Below, piece after piece: positions 35,392 through 43,757 of a stretch of DNA of 64,000 nucleotides; position 1 is the stretch's first letter; every line of letters begins with the position of its first letter. The stretch spans positions 3,333,001-3,397,000 of the forward strand of contig NZ_CP062222.1 in the NCBI RefSeq assembly GCF_017487405.1. The letters are read 5' to 3'. The notes beneath the pieces were generated by a model. That model was not told where the DNA came from and ran no database searches. It worked only from the letters and a program-made list of their open reading frames with translations. The position numbers and the translations under genes are program-made. This stretch comes from Brevundimonas goettingensis (GTDB lineage: Bacteria > Pseudomonadota > Alphaproteobacteria > Caulobacterales > Caulobacteraceae).

Positions 35392-35628
35392 TCAGTTGCT
35401 GATTTCGACGAACGGAGCGGTTTCGTTGTGCTGGTCGGTATGGCGGATCAGGACTTGGTGATCACGGCAATTGGCGTTCACGAAGCGAGCCGCGTCAGAA
35501 AACGCTTTAAAGGTGCTCACGAGCTTCTCGTGAGAAATAACCGCCCATACCGACCCGTACTCCCTTTTGATTTCGGGAAGCATGGATTCGTATGCTCGAA
35601 TTTCGCGCTCAAGGCTGACGGTGTTCAT
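35392..35628 (-). CDS. Small protein co-encoded with the retropepsin-like protease
   Basis: From the ATG at 35626-35628 this is a 78-residue protein, MNTVSLEREIRAYESMLPEI, then YGSVWAVISHEKLVSTFKAF and SDAARFVNANC. The pattern, an N-terminal helix with SLEREI..YESMLPEI, a beta hairpin, then S/T-x-x-A helix, resembles small proteins (DUF5678-like) that sit ahead of aspartyl protease genes in other alphaproteobacteria; the resemblance is from memory. A TTG three codons upstream is a weaker start. Function is unknown: it could be substrate, inhibitor or cofactor of the protease. Confidence 0.65.
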   Translation of the reverse strand: MNTVSLEREIRAYESMLPEIKREYGSVWAVISHEKLVSTFKAFSDAARFVNANCRDHQVLIRHTDQHNETAPFVEISN

Positions 35629-35637
35629 GCGATCCAA

Positions 35638-35853
35638 CCGACCTGCGTTATGACGAATCGTAACACAACAAGAGTCCGGTCGGAATCGCTAACGTCGGAT
35701 TAAGCGGTACGTTGCCCGAATGTCGTATCTTGAGCGTTCACGCCAACGCAGAACAATGTCGTCCGCGCTCACCTGAACGCTTTAAAGGCATTGTCTGATG
35801 ATCTCATCGGCCGCTGTATGGATGGCAAATCGGTAGGTTGATCGGGATGGCCG
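35638..35853. other. Intergenic region between divergent genes of the low-GC patch
   Basis: About 216 bp with visibly lower GC than the window, presumably holding both divergent promoters. I see no repeats or small gene. Confidence 0.4.
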
Positions 35854-36417
35854 ATGATTCACGATAGCGTGCCTTGGAAATCTCGGCTTATCGGCGATGC
35901 CGACCTAATTGAGCGCTGGGCAGCCAAACCCAGCCGCTCCGAGCGACGCTCGTTCCTGATCGAACAGAAGGTGTTTCTCGCCGCATACGCGATGCGGAAA
36001 CTGGACGACGCAACCAAGCTGTCCACCTCAACTCTCAGCGCGCCAATGCGCGTTCAGCGCTTCGCGCCGGTTCGCTCTGGGTACTCGGAAGTGAACAGTC
36101 ATCGGTTCGACAAGTTCTTTGACTTGAGCACCGCCACTCCCGTGGACATGCCCAACCGGCGGCTCGTGAATCTCCTAATTCATAGCCTCGTATTCGTGGA
36201 GGTTATAGGAGAGGCTGAGACCTTTGACGCCTTCATGGTCACGTCGGACTACGAACAAGCAAAGGGCCTAATCCAGGTCGAGCTTGCCGACTTTACAGGC
36301 CTTATGCGTTCGGTCGCCGATGACTATCCGTCACTGATCCGACGCACACGAGACAAAACTACCGGCCAGTGGCGCACTTGGGCAGGACATGAAGATCCTT
36401 CATTCGGCGAAACCTAA
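35854..36417 (+). CDS. Hypothetical protein, lower-GC orphan
   Basis: A 187-residue soluble protein starting MIHDSVPWKSRLIGDADLIE. No signal peptide, membrane helix or recognised motif. It begins with charged helices (RRSFLIEQKVFLAAYAMRKLDD), has a central FDKFFDLSTATP segment and VNLLIHSLVFVEVI, and a C-terminal TRDKTTGQWRTWAGHEDPS. Codons ending in A or T are frequent (GGA, CTA, TTA-type choices), unlike neighbouring genes, and the local GC content is clearly lower, so recent acquisition is likely. An ATG seven bases upstream in another frame stops at once. I do not recognise the family. Confidence 0.6.
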   Translation: MIHDSVPWKSRLIGDADLIERWAAKPSRSERRSFLIEQKVFLAAYAMRKLDDATKLSTSTLSAPMRVQRFAPVRSGYSEVNSHRFDKFFDLSTATPVDMPNRRLVNLLIHSLVFVEVIGEAETFDAFMVTSDYEQAKGLIQVELADFTGLMRSVADDYPSLIRRTRDKTTGQWRTWAGHEDPSFGET

Positions 36418-36456
36418 ATGAACGATCTCTCGGCGTCCGAGCCCTAACCTCTCCCC

Positions 36457-38613
36457 TCACTTCAACGCCTCCACCACCACCCCGTCCGTCAGCAGCTGTG
36501 GCAGCACTTCCGGCTCGGCCTTCCCGGGCCGGTAGACCAGATACAGCGGCACCCCTGACCGCCCATGCTTCTCCAGCTCCCGGGTGATCGCGTCATCCCG
36601 GCGCGTCCAGTCGCCTTCGAGGTAGAGGGCGTTCGTCTCCCGCAGCGCCCGGGCGGTGACCGGCGAGGACAGGGCGGTGCGTTCGTTGATCTTGCAGCTG
36701 ACGCACCAGTCGGCGGTGAAGTTGACCAGGACCGGACGGCCCGAGGCCAGCGCCGCCTGAACCTTCGCCTCGGACCAGGCGTCGGCGGGGAGTTCGGCGG
36801 GAGCGTTCGCGCGCGCCGCCAGATGGCCCGAGACCCCGGTCAGTGTGACGGCGACGGCGATCGCGCCCCAGCCGAGGCCGCGCGCCCAACGGGCGCGGCC
36901 GGCGAACATCCCGACGGCGGCCAGACCCACGGCGGCGGCGACGCAGGCCGCGAGCAGCAGCAGGGCCGGAGACAGGTCCGTCTGCCGCCAGAAGACCCAG
37001 ACCAGCCAGGCGGCGGCGGCGTACATCGGCAGGGCCAGCCACCTCTGGAGCAGCACCATCCAGCGTCCGGGCTTCGGCAATCTCGCCAGCAGGCCCGGCG
37101 ACAGGCTGATCGCCAGATAGGGCAGGGCCAGACCCAGACCCAGCATCAGGAAGACGACCATGGCCATGGGGGCCGGCATCACCAGAGCCGCGCCCAGCGC
37201 AAAGGCCATGAAGGGCGCCGTGCAGGGGGCCGCGACCACCACGGCCAGAACCCCGGTGAAGAAGGCGCCGGTTCCTCCGGGCAGGCGGGACAGGGGCGAT
37301 TGGCCGCCGATGGATTGAAGCCTCTGGCCGACCTCGAAGACGCCGGACAGGTTGAGCGCCACGGCCAGCATCAGGAGGGCGAGAGCCGCGACCACCGCCG
37401 GGGACTGGAGCTGGAAGCCCCAGCCGACCGCCTGTCCTCCGGCGCGCAGGGCCAGAAGCACGGCGGCGAGGACGGCGAAGGAGACCAGCACCCCGATCGT
37501 GAAGGCGACGCCGTCGCGGCGCGCCTCGGCCGGTTCATGGGCTGAGCGGGTCAGGGCCGCCGCCTTCATGGCCAGAATCGGGAAGACGCAGGGCATCAGA
37601 TTGAGGATCAGCCCGCCCAGAAGGGCGAAGGCGGCGGCCTTCAGAAGGTCGAGCGGGCCGGTCTTCGCCGGAGCCTCGGCCTGACCGAAGGCGTCGGGGG
37701 TGGGTTCGAGGGCGCCCGCGCCCGTGGTTCCGGGCAGGGCCGGGCCGGGGGTCGCGGTGATCTCCCAGCTCCCCAGATCGGTCGACAGGACGCCGGAGAC
37801 GGGGCTGGTCAGGCCGTCCGTCTTGAGGTCGCGGCCGGGGGCGAGGGTCAGGGTCAGGCCGTTCGGGCCGCGCTGGCCGAACTGGGCGGCGGCGTGGTCG
37901 ATGACGTCGCCCTCGAACGGGAAGAAGGAGGCCTGTCTGGGCGCGATCCCGTTCAGCGGGCCGCCGGTCAGGCTCAGGGTCAGGGCGCCGTTCTGAAGCG
38001 TCGCATGGGCGGTGATCCCGGCGGGGCGGGGCGCGGTCTCGACCACCGTCTGGATGCGGCGGCCGGTCGCTCCGGCCAGGGGCGCGGCGCCGGCCTTGAT
38101 CGGCAGGTCCAGCCTCAGGGTCAGGGGATCCGGCACGCACATCTCGGCGCTGCAGACCAGAAAGACGGCGCGGACGGTCAGGGGGATGGTGGTTCCGGGT
38201 TTGGCCTCGGCCGGGACCTCGATCGGCACGGGCAGGAAGACCTCGCCCTCATAGCCATAGTTGGTAAGCCCTGAGAGCCGCTGGCGCTGCGGCAGGGGCC
38301 AGACGATGTCGCCGGCCGTGACATGGGCGGGCAGGGTCCAGTCCAGGGTCGTCGGCCCGCCCGAGTCGCCCGGATTGCGCCAGTAGGTGTGCCAGCCGGG
38401 TTTGATCTGTTGTCTGACCGCGACCACGGCGGTCGATCCCGGCGCGGCCCAGGCCGACATGGGGACCAGTTCGGCCTCGATCCGCTCGGTCTTCTGCGCG
38501 CCTGACGCCCCGCCGGACGGGCTTTGGGCCGGGGTTTGCGCCCACGCGCCCGGGGCTGACGCCGCTCCGGAAATGAGGGCCAGGCTGAGAAGAAGGAATT
38601 TCAGAAGACGCAA
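36457..38613 (-). CDS. dsbD: Thiol:disulfide interchange protein DsbD / ScsB-type
   Basis: A 718-residue transmembrane electron carrier that takes reducing power from cytoplasmic thioredoxin to periplasmic thiols. MRLLKFLLLSLALISGAASA is a signal peptide; residues about 45-290 form the periplasmic domain (PGWHTYWRNPGDSGGP, VCSAEMCVPDPL with a Cys pair); the membrane core spans about 328-600 with CVFPI and PCTAPF bearing the redox cysteines; the C-terminal thioredoxin domain has NFTADWCVSCKINE. The domain layout is that of the ScsB/DsbD-2 group with a large N-terminal domain. Flanked by the unrelated OmpA-like gene on the same strand, 62 bp upstream. Confidence 0.9.
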   Translation of the reverse strand: MRLLKFLLLSLALISGAASAPGAWAQTPAQSPSGGASGAQKTERIEAELVPMSAWAAPGSTAVVAVRQQIKPGWHTYWRNPGDSGGPTTLDWTLPAHVTAGDIVWPLPQRQRLSGLTNYGYEGEVFLPVPIEVPAEAKPGTTIPLTVRAVFLVCSAEMCVPDPLTLRLDLPIKAGAAPLAGATGRRIQTVVETAPRPAGITAHATLQNGALTLSLTGGPLNGIAPRQASFFPFEGDVIDHAAAQFGQRGPNGLTLTLAPGRDLKTDGLTSPVSGVLSTDLGSWEITATPGPALPGTTGAGALEPTPDAFGQAEAPAKTGPLDLLKAAAFALLGGLILNLMPCVFPILAMKAAALTRSAHEPAEARRDGVAFTIGVLVSFAVLAAVLLALRAGGQAVGWGFQLQSPAVVAALALLMLAVALNLSGVFEVGQRLQSIGGQSPLSRLPGGTGAFFTGVLAVVVAAPCTAPFMAFALGAALVMPAPMAMVVFLMLGLGLALPYLAISLSPGLLARLPKPGRWMVLLQRWLALPMYAAAAWLVWVFWRQTDLSPALLLLAACVAAAVGLAAVGMFAGRARWARGLGWGAIAVAVTLTGVSGHLAARANAPAELPADAWSEAKVQAALASGRPVLVNFTADWCVSCKINERTALSSPVTARALRETNALYLEGDWTRRDDAITRELEKHGRSGVPLYLVYRPGKAEPEVLPQLLTDGVVVEALK

Positions 38614-38674
38614 CGGCGAGGGTCCGGACGGTCGAGGCCCGACCTATAACCTCTGCCGTCGCTGCGTCGGAGTT

Positions 38675-39133
38675 CTAATTGGGGGCCGCGTCGACGAGGA
38701 CCTCGGTGCGCCGCCGCAAGGGCTCGCGCACGCCCTGGGCGTTGACCGCCCCGTCGTCGCCCGCCGCGCCCACCTCGAACGCCGGCGAGGGCCAGCCGGC
38801 CGCCGCCAGGGCCTCGGCAACCGCCGTCGCCCGCCGCTCCGACAGGCTCTGGTTGGCCTGGGCCCCGCCCCTGGCGTCCGCCAGGCCCAGCACCTTGACG
38901 CTGTTGATCCTGCAGCCCTGCAGCTGGGTCGCCGTCAGCCCGATCGCCTGCCGCGCCGGCTCCGTCAGCCGAGCCTCCCCGTCCGCGAAATAGATCTCGA
39001 ACCGCTTCGCCGCGCACGCCGACGGCGTCTCCACGATCTGCGACCGGTCGGTGAACATGTTCCGCGTCGTCTCGCACCCCGCCAGCAGCCCCGCGCAAGC
39101 CACCGCCGCGACCAGAATCCCGCCCTTGCCCAT
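38675..39133 (-). CDS. OmpA-family lipoprotein
   Basis: From the ATG at 39131-39133 the protein has 152 residues and begins MGKGGILVAAVACAGLLAGC, a lipoprotein signal (Cys20). The C-terminal domain resembles OmpA: FEIYFADGEARLTEPARQAI at the start, LADARGGAQANQSLSERRATAVAEAL in the middle and RRRTEVLV at the end. The Asp and Arg (in LADARG and SERR) of the family bind peptidoglycan diaminopimelate. It probably tethers the outer membrane to the wall. The frame open to 39289 is not used. Confidence 0.8.
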   Translation of the reverse strand: MGKGGILVAAVACAGLLAGCETTRNMFTDRSQIVETPSACAAKRFEIYFADGEARLTEPARQAIGLTATQLQGCRINSVKVLGLADARGGAQANQSLSERRATAVAEALAAAGWPSPAFEVGAAGDDGAVNAQGVREPLRRRTEVLVDAAPN

Positions 39134-39186
39134 GCTCGTCCCCTCCGTCACCGAATACCGGCGTTCAAAACCCTGATCGCGACGTG

Positions 39187-39216
39187 AAAAAGGGCGGCCC
39201 GCGCTGCGAGCCGCCC
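39187..39216 (-). terminator. Intrinsic terminator of the glycine-zipper gene
   Basis: GGGCGGC at 39192-39198 pairs with GCCGCCC at 39210-39216, with a plus-strand A-run at 39187-39191 that becomes the U-tract on the minus strand. Confidence 0.8.
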
Positions 39217-39255
39217 CTGCTCCCGCCCAGCCGTCCCTCGGACGGCCGAACCGTC

Positions 39256-39597
39256 CTAGTTGCGGCGCTGGCCGTTTTCCCAATAGCATTCGGACTGACG
39301 GTTATCGTAGCAATAGTAATAGGCGCCGCCGTTGTCGCGGTAGCGCTGCTGGTTCGCGCGGTCCTGGTTGGAGCCGCGGATGGCGCCGACGGCGCCGCCG
39401 GCGAGGCCGCCGATCAGGGCGCCGGTGGCGGCGTTGCCGCTGCCGACATTGTTGCCGATGATCGCGCCAGCGACGGCGCCGAGGCCGGCGCCGATTGCGC
39501 CCTGCTTCGCGGTTTCATTGGTGCCGCCGTAAGGATCGCTGGCGCAGGCCGAAGCCATAAGACCGGCGGCGCCGATGGCGATGAGTGCCTTCTTCAT
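39256..39597 (-). CDS. Glycine-zipper lipoprotein
   Basis: A 113-residue protein. MKKALIAIGAAGLMASAC is a lipoprotein signal. Residues 32-77 form a glycine-zipper (GAIGAGLGAVAGAIIGNNVG, ATGALIGGLAGGAVGAI), the GxxxG pattern of SlyB/YMGG-type outer-membrane proteins that pack helices in membranes. The tail is rich in Tyr, Asn and Gln (YYYCYDNRQSECYWENG) with two Cys. It likely strengthens the envelope; precise function unknown. Own terminator downstream. Confidence 0.8.
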   Translation of the reverse strand: MKKALIAIGAAGLMASACASDPYGGTNETAKQGAIGAGLGAVAGAIIGNNVGSGNAATGALIGGLAGGAVGAIRGSNQDRANQQRYRDNGGAYYYCYDNRQSECYWENGQRRN

Positions 39598-39776
39598 GGG
39601 TGTAATCCTTCATCCCGAATGGCTCGAGAGCGAGCCTGTTGTTCGCCCCGGGGGGGAGAACGCTGGATTATGGTGCAGGTTCCCGCCCTATGCGCTTCGT
39701 TGACGATCGACTAGGCTGATCCCGCACCGTCGCGGGGTTCGACGGTCGCAAGAAAAGTTGGTTGGAGGGGTCTGAC

Positions 39777-40145
39777 ATGCGTTTTCCTGAAGTGGTCCGG
39801 AATTCGGACGATACGGGCCACAGCCCGGTCTGGGCGCGCAGCAAGCGCAAGCGCGGCCCGGGCGCCGGTCCGTTCATCGGCTTCCTGGTGACCCTGCTGG
39901 CCCTTTTCGGCGCCCTGACCGGCGTCATGGCCATCAAGGAACGCTCCGTCGCCGCCGGCGGCGCCGTGATCGACGGCTGGATCTCCACCGGCGTCCAGAC
40001 CGCCGTGAGGGCCGTCGGCAAGGCGCCCGCCGCTGCGACCGTGGCCGCCGACAAGGCCGGCGACAAGGCCGAGAAGACCGGCGACGCCCTGAAGGCCGGC
40101 GCCGCCGAGACCGCCCAGGAACTGAAGCCCGCACCCGCCCACTGA
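39777..40145 (+). CDS. Small single-pass membrane protein of unknown function
   Basis: From the ATG at 39777, which has a strong GGAGGGG ribosome site, 122 residues. A basic cytoplasmic start (WARSKRKRGPGAG) precedes one membrane helix (GPFIGFLVTLLALFGALTGV, about 31-50), and the remainder is a periplasmic Ala/Lys-rich helix (KAGDKAEKTGDALKAGAAET) of coiled-coil character. No known domain recognised. A TTG five codons upstream overlaps the ribosome site and is not the start. Confidence 0.6.
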   Translation: MRFPEVVRNSDDTGHSPVWARSKRKRGPGAGPFIGFLVTLLALFGALTGVMAIKERSVAAGGAVIDGWISTGVQTAVRAVGKAPAAATVAADKAGDKAEKTGDALKAGAAETAQELKPAPAH

Positions 40146-40229
40146 GGGCCGTCCTCGGTGCGACGAAACGCTCCGGTGGAATAGTTACGCTTGCCCGGAA
40201 CGTCGGCCCCGGCCGGACGTTCGGGCGAG

Positions 40230-41243
40230 ATGACCGACAGCATCACCCTTCACGGCGACGCCACCAGACCTGAAACGGGGCCTGAAACGGGACCTGACGC
40301 GGCGCCCGTATCGAACCACGACATGGCCGAGGCGGCGGACACCGTCGTCCGCGAACTGACGCCCCATGTCGAGATCCGGCGTGTCGTGGTGCTGGTCAAT
40401 CCGGCCTCGGGTTCGGTCGGCCCGCGCGCTGTCGGCGAGGTCGAGGCCATCATGGCCGAATACCCCTGCGAGGCCGAGGTGATCTCGCTGGAAGGCCATC
40501 GCATCGACGCCCAGATCGAGACGGCTCTGGCCTCCGGGCCCGACGTCCTGTTCGTCCTGGCCGGAGACGGCACGGCGCGGGCCGTGGCCTCGCGCGCAGG
40601 ACCGAAGGGACCGCTGGTCGCCCCCCTGCCCGGCGGCACGATGAACATGCTGCCCAAGGCGCTCTACGGCACCGCCGACTGGAAGCTGGCGCTGCGCAAG
40701 GCGCTGGAAGAGGGGGCGCCGCAATGCGTTTCGGGGGGAACCGTCCAGGGCGAAGACTTCTATTGCGCGGCCATCCTCGGCTCTCCCGCCCTCTGGGCCC
40801 CGGCGCGCGAGGCCATGCGGTCGGGCAAGCTGTCCCTGGCCTGGGCCTATGGCCGCCGCGCCCTGCGCCGCGCCTTCACCGGCCGACTGCGGTTCTCGCT
40901 GGACGGCGCCGCCAAGGCCAAGACCGAGGCCCTGGTCCTGATCAGCCCGATGATCTCGCGCGCGCTGGACGAACCCGTCGGGCTGGAAGCCGCCGCCATG
41001 GATCCGAGCGATACCGGCCAAGCCTTCCGTCTGGCGGCGACGGCCCTGTTCAGCGACTGGCGTCAAGACCCGTCGGTCACCACCCGGCCCGCGCGCAAGA
41101 TCGAGGTCTGGGCCCGGTCGAAGATCCCGGCCGTGATCGACGGCGAGCCGACCCTGTTGCCGCACGAGACGAAGGTCACCTTCATCCCCAAGGCCTTCCA
41201 GGCCCTTGCGCCCCATCCGCCGGCGGCGGAAGACAGCGTATGA
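40230..41243 (+). CDS. Diacylglycerol/lipid kinase family protein
   Basis: 337 residues from the ATG at 40230 (GGGCGAG upstream). Residues about 50-185 are the DAGK catalytic domain: VVVLVNPASGSVGP for the first nucleotide loop, LAGDGTARAV and PLPGGTMNMLPKAL for the second. The family phosphorylates diacylglycerol, sphingosine-like or other lipids using ATP; the GDG motif is intact. The C-terminal half is the beta-sandwich usual for the family. It is followed, after 13 bases, by a metallophosphoesterase gene, and the pair may be co-transcribed. Confidence 0.85.
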   Translation: MTDSITLHGDATRPETGPETGPDAAPVSNHDMAEAADTVVRELTPHVEIRRVVVLVNPASGSVGPRAVGEVEAIMAEYPCEAEVISLEGHRIDAQIETALASGPDVLFVLAGDGTARAVASRAGPKGPLVAPLPGGTMNMLPKALYGTADWKLALRKALEEGAPQCVSGGTVQGEDFYCAAILGSPALWAPAREAMRSGKLSLAWAYGRRALRRAFTGRLRFSLDGAAKAKTEALVLISPMISRALDEPVGLEAAAMDPSDTGQAFRLAATALFSDWRQDPSVTTRPARKIEVWARSKIPAVIDGEPTLLPHETKVTFIPKAFQALAPHPPAAEDSV

Positions 41244-41256
41244 CGAGTACGCCGCC

Positions 41257-42114
41257 TTGAGCTCCGGCCGCCTGATCCAGTTTTCCGACGTCCATTTCGG
41301 CGCCGAGCACCGGCGCGCCTGCGCCGCCGCTCTCGACTACGCCCACGCCGCGCAGAACGACCTGATCCTGATCACCGGCGACGTGACCCAGAAGGGCCTG
41401 CCGAACGAGTTCAAGGCGGCGGGCGACTGGATCCGGGCCATGCCCGAGCCGCGCTTCGTCGTCGTCGGCAATCATGACGTTCCCTACTATAGCGCCATGG
41501 CCCGGCTGTTCTGGCCCTGGCGCGCCTTCGAGGCGGCGACTGGCCATCCGGCCCATGACGGCGAGTTCAAGCGCGACAATCTGATGGTGCGGGGCGTGAC
41601 CACGGCCCGGGGCTGGCAGGCGCGGCTGAACTGGTCGAAGGGCGTCATCGATCTGGACCAGACCCGGCGGGCCGCCGCCGCCCTGCGCCAGGCGCCGGTC
41701 GGGGCCCTGCGCATCCTGGCCTGCCATCACCCGTTGATCGAGATGATCGGCACGCCGATGACCGGCGACGTCAAGCGCGGCGACGCGGCGGCCGAAATCT
41801 TCGCCGAGGCCGGGGTCGATCTGATCATGACCGGCCATACCCATATCCCCTTCGCCCTGCCGATCGACCTGACGGACCGGTGCTCCTATGCGGTCGGTTG
41901 CGGGACCCTGTCGCACCGCGAACGCGGCACGCCTCCGAGCTTCAACCAACTGGAGTGGGATGAGCGCGAGATCGTGGTCACGGCCATGGCCTGGGACGGC
42001 TCAGCCTTCGCGCCCAGTCGCACCTGGCGTCTGCCGCGCCGTCAGGACACCCGCCACCCGGACACCGCGCCCGACCCGGCCGTCGCGGGCGACAAGGAAA
42101 AGGCGGCGGTCTAG
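41257..42114 (+). CDS. Calcineurin-like metallophosphoesterase
   Basis: A 285-residue hydrolase with all five metal motifs: SDVHFG (about residues 9-14), ITGDVT, VVGNHD, ACHHPL and MTGHTH. It resembles the CpdA/Icc cyclic-nucleotide phosphodiesterases and the lipid-A-precursor hydrolase LpxH-like group, and its substrate is unknown. The most plausible start is the TTG at 41257 just before RLIQFSDVHFG; the frame is open to 41206, inside the kinase gene. The TAG stop (42112-42114) lies inside the CTAG duplicated by the insertion sequence, so the coding sequence is intact. Confidence 0.85.
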   Translation: MSSGRLIQFSDVHFGAEHRRACAAALDYAHAAQNDLILITGDVTQKGLPNEFKAAGDWIRAMPEPRFVVVGNHDVPYYSAMARLFWPWRAFEAATGHPAHDGEFKRDNLMVRGVTTARGWQARLNWSKGVIDLDQTRRAAAALRQAPVGALRILACHHPLIEMIGTPMTGDVKRGDAAAEIFAEAGVDLIMTGHTHIPFALPIDLTDRCSYAVGCGTLSHRERGTPPSFNQLEWDEREIVVTAMAWDGSAFAPSRTWRLPRRQDTRHPDTAPDPAVAGDKEKAAV

Positions 42115-42934
42115 GTTCTGAACCCATAAAGGTCTGAGGGATTCGAGGTCTTCGGAAGGAGACGTCGATGGCGCGATACGATCTGAGCGAAACGGAGTGG
42201 CGGCTGATCCAGCCGTTGCTTCCGAACAAGCCCCGCGGCGTGGCCCGCGTGGACGACCGTCGGGTGATCAACGGCATCTTCTACATTCTGAGGACGGGTT
42301 CGCCCTGGCGTGACCTGCCGGGTCGCTACGGGCCGCACACGACGGTCTACAATCGCTTCAATCGGTGGGCCAAAGCAGGCGTCTGGGTGCGGGTGTTCGA
42401 GGCGCTGTCGGCGGCGTCGCCGGGTTCGATGCACCTGATCGACAGTTCGATCATTCGGGCCCACCAGCACGCCGCCGGTGGAAAAAAGGGGGCCCGGATC
42501 ACGCCATCGGCCGATCTCGTGGGGGACTGAGCACCAAGATCAACGCCCTGGTCGATCAGGACGGATTGCCGCTCAGGATCACCCTCTCGGCCGGCCAGGC
42601 GTCCGACAAGGCCGCCGTCGAGGAACTGATCTACGGCCTCAAGCCCGCCAAGGCGCTCGTCGCCGACAGAGGTTACGACGCACAGGCCGTCATCGATCTG
42701 GTCCGCTCTCGCGGCGGCTGCGCCCATATCCCGACCCAGAAGGATCGCAAGGTCCAGCGCTCCGTCGATCCCGCCATCTATCGACAGCGCAACGTCGTGG
42801 AGCGCTACTTCTGCAAGCTCAAGCACTTCCGCCGCGTCGCCACACGCTTCGACAAACTGGCCCGCAACTTCCTCGCCGCCGTACTGCTGGCCTCAACCCG
42901 CCTGTGGCTCAGAGCTTATGAGTCCACGACCTAG
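42111..42934 (+). mobile_element. IS5-family insertion sequence with CTAG target duplication
   Basis: The element spans 42115-42930 (816 bp). The ends are imperfect inverted repeats: GGTTCTGAACCCATAAAGGT reads inward on the left, and GGTCGTGGACTCATAAGC inward on the right. CTAG occurs at both 42111-42114 and 42931-42934, the 4-bp target duplication expected for the IS427/IS5 group. It holds one transposase in two frames. Removing it restores GGTCTAGGCC. Confidence 0.88.
42168..42934 (+). CDS. IS5/IS427-type transposase, made by -1 frameshift
   Basis: The first frame (42168-42530) begins MARYDLSETEWRLIQPLLP; the second resumes at the A-AAA-AAG slippery heptamer (42482-42488) and runs to 42934, together giving about 255 residues. 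DDE catalytic residues are present: Asp in LIDSSIIRAHQHA, Asp in VADRGYDAQ and Glu in RNVVERYFCKLKHFRR. The -1 slip yields AGGKKGGPDHAIGRSRGGLS across the junction. Programmed frameshifting is known for this IS group. The stop codon TAG is contributed by the target duplication. Confidence 0.88.
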
Positions 42935-42985
42935 GCCTTCGTCACTCCGTCGTTCACCGACGCTCCCGCCATCTCAGACACGAAA

Positions 42986-43013
42986 AAGCCGCCGCCCTTT
43001 CGGACGGCGGCTT
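42986..43013. terminator. Bidirectional intrinsic terminator
   Basis: AAGCCGCCG pairs with CGGCGGCTT around CCCTTTCGGA. An A-rich run lies on the left and CTTTATT on the right, so it can end transcription from both the plus-strand IS/phosphoesterase side and the minus-strand DUF1328 gene. Confidence 0.85.
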
Positions 43014-43039
43014 CTTTATTCAAACGCCGAAGCGTCGAT

Positions 43040-43216
43040 TTATATGCGCGTCCCGCGTCCGCGCAGACCGCCCATGATCAGGGAAGCCAGGAACAGGACG
43101 ACGGCGATGATCGCGACGAACTTGGCGATCTCGAAGGACATGCCGGCGATGCCGCCGAAGCCCAGAACAGCGGCGACGAGCGCCACGACGAAGAAGATGA
43201 TAGCCCAGCGCAGCAT
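43040..43216 (-). CDS. DUF1328 (YtjA family) small membrane protein
   Basis: A 58-residue protein starting [20 protein letters not shown], with [20 protein letters not shown] and a short basic end ([10 protein letters not shown]). This is the standard DUF1328/YtjA layout: two helices joined by a small hinge, about 55 residues. These genes are common and induced by stress in several proteobacteria. The longer frame to 43291 is not used. Terminator at 42986. Confidence 0.85.
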   Translation of the reverse strand: MLRWAIIFFVVALVAAVLGFGGIAGMSFEIAKFVAIIAVVLFLASLIMGGLRGRGTRI

Positions 43217-43343
43217 AGTGGCCTCCAGCTCAGGATGAGATTGAAACGATTGATCAACTTGGACGCCACCTGACCGGCGCCGCTCCCTCAATCAACGCGT
43301 CTCAACCCCTACTGTTCCGTGGAGGTCGAAGACTCTGCGAAGT

Positions 43344-43757
43344 CTACCGACGTCTGCGGCCGTAGCCGCGGCTCTCCATACGCTTCTCGGTGATCATGCT
43401 GGCGGCGATCGCGGCCAGGGCCGGGTTGCGCAGCAGGAAAAAGAGGATGCCCAGACCGCCGGCGGCGCCAAGGATCGGACGCTCGCGCAGCAGATGCACC
43501 GCCTTCTGGGCGAAGCTCTCGGGCTCATCTTCGTCGTCGTCGTGGTGGTGATCACCACCGGCGTTGAGGAAGATCACCGCGATCAGCGCCGTCACGGCGG
43601 CGAACACCGCGAAGGTAATCGCCGCCGCGCCGAGGGCGGGCAGCACCAGACACAGCGCATAGAACAGCGTCGCGCCAAGCGCGATCACGGCTACGAACGC
43701 GCTGGCCGCCGCGGCGAGGCCGGCGACCAGCTTTTTTACCAGCCCCTTGCCGATCAT
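43344..43757 (-). CDS. Membrane protein with His/Asp-rich loop
   Basis: 137 residues, starting MIGKGLVKKLVAGLAAAASA. Two or three membrane helices (about residues 8-35, 40-64 and 92-120) frame a cytoplasmic or periplasmic loop GGDHHHDDDEDEPESF that could bind metal. The basic tail is MESRGYGRRRR. It overlaps the upstream DUF883 gene by one base (TGATG), so they are co-translated. It resembles holin-like (phage holin superfamily) or YqjE-type proteins that accompany YqjD in other bacteria. Confidence 0.65.
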   Translation of the reverse strand: MIGKGLVKKLVAGLAAAASAFVAVIALGATLFYALCLVLPALGAAAITFAVFAAVTALIAVIFLNAGGDHHHDDDEDEPESFAQKAVHLLRERPILGAAGGLGILFFLLRNPALAAIAASMITEKRMESRGYGRRRR

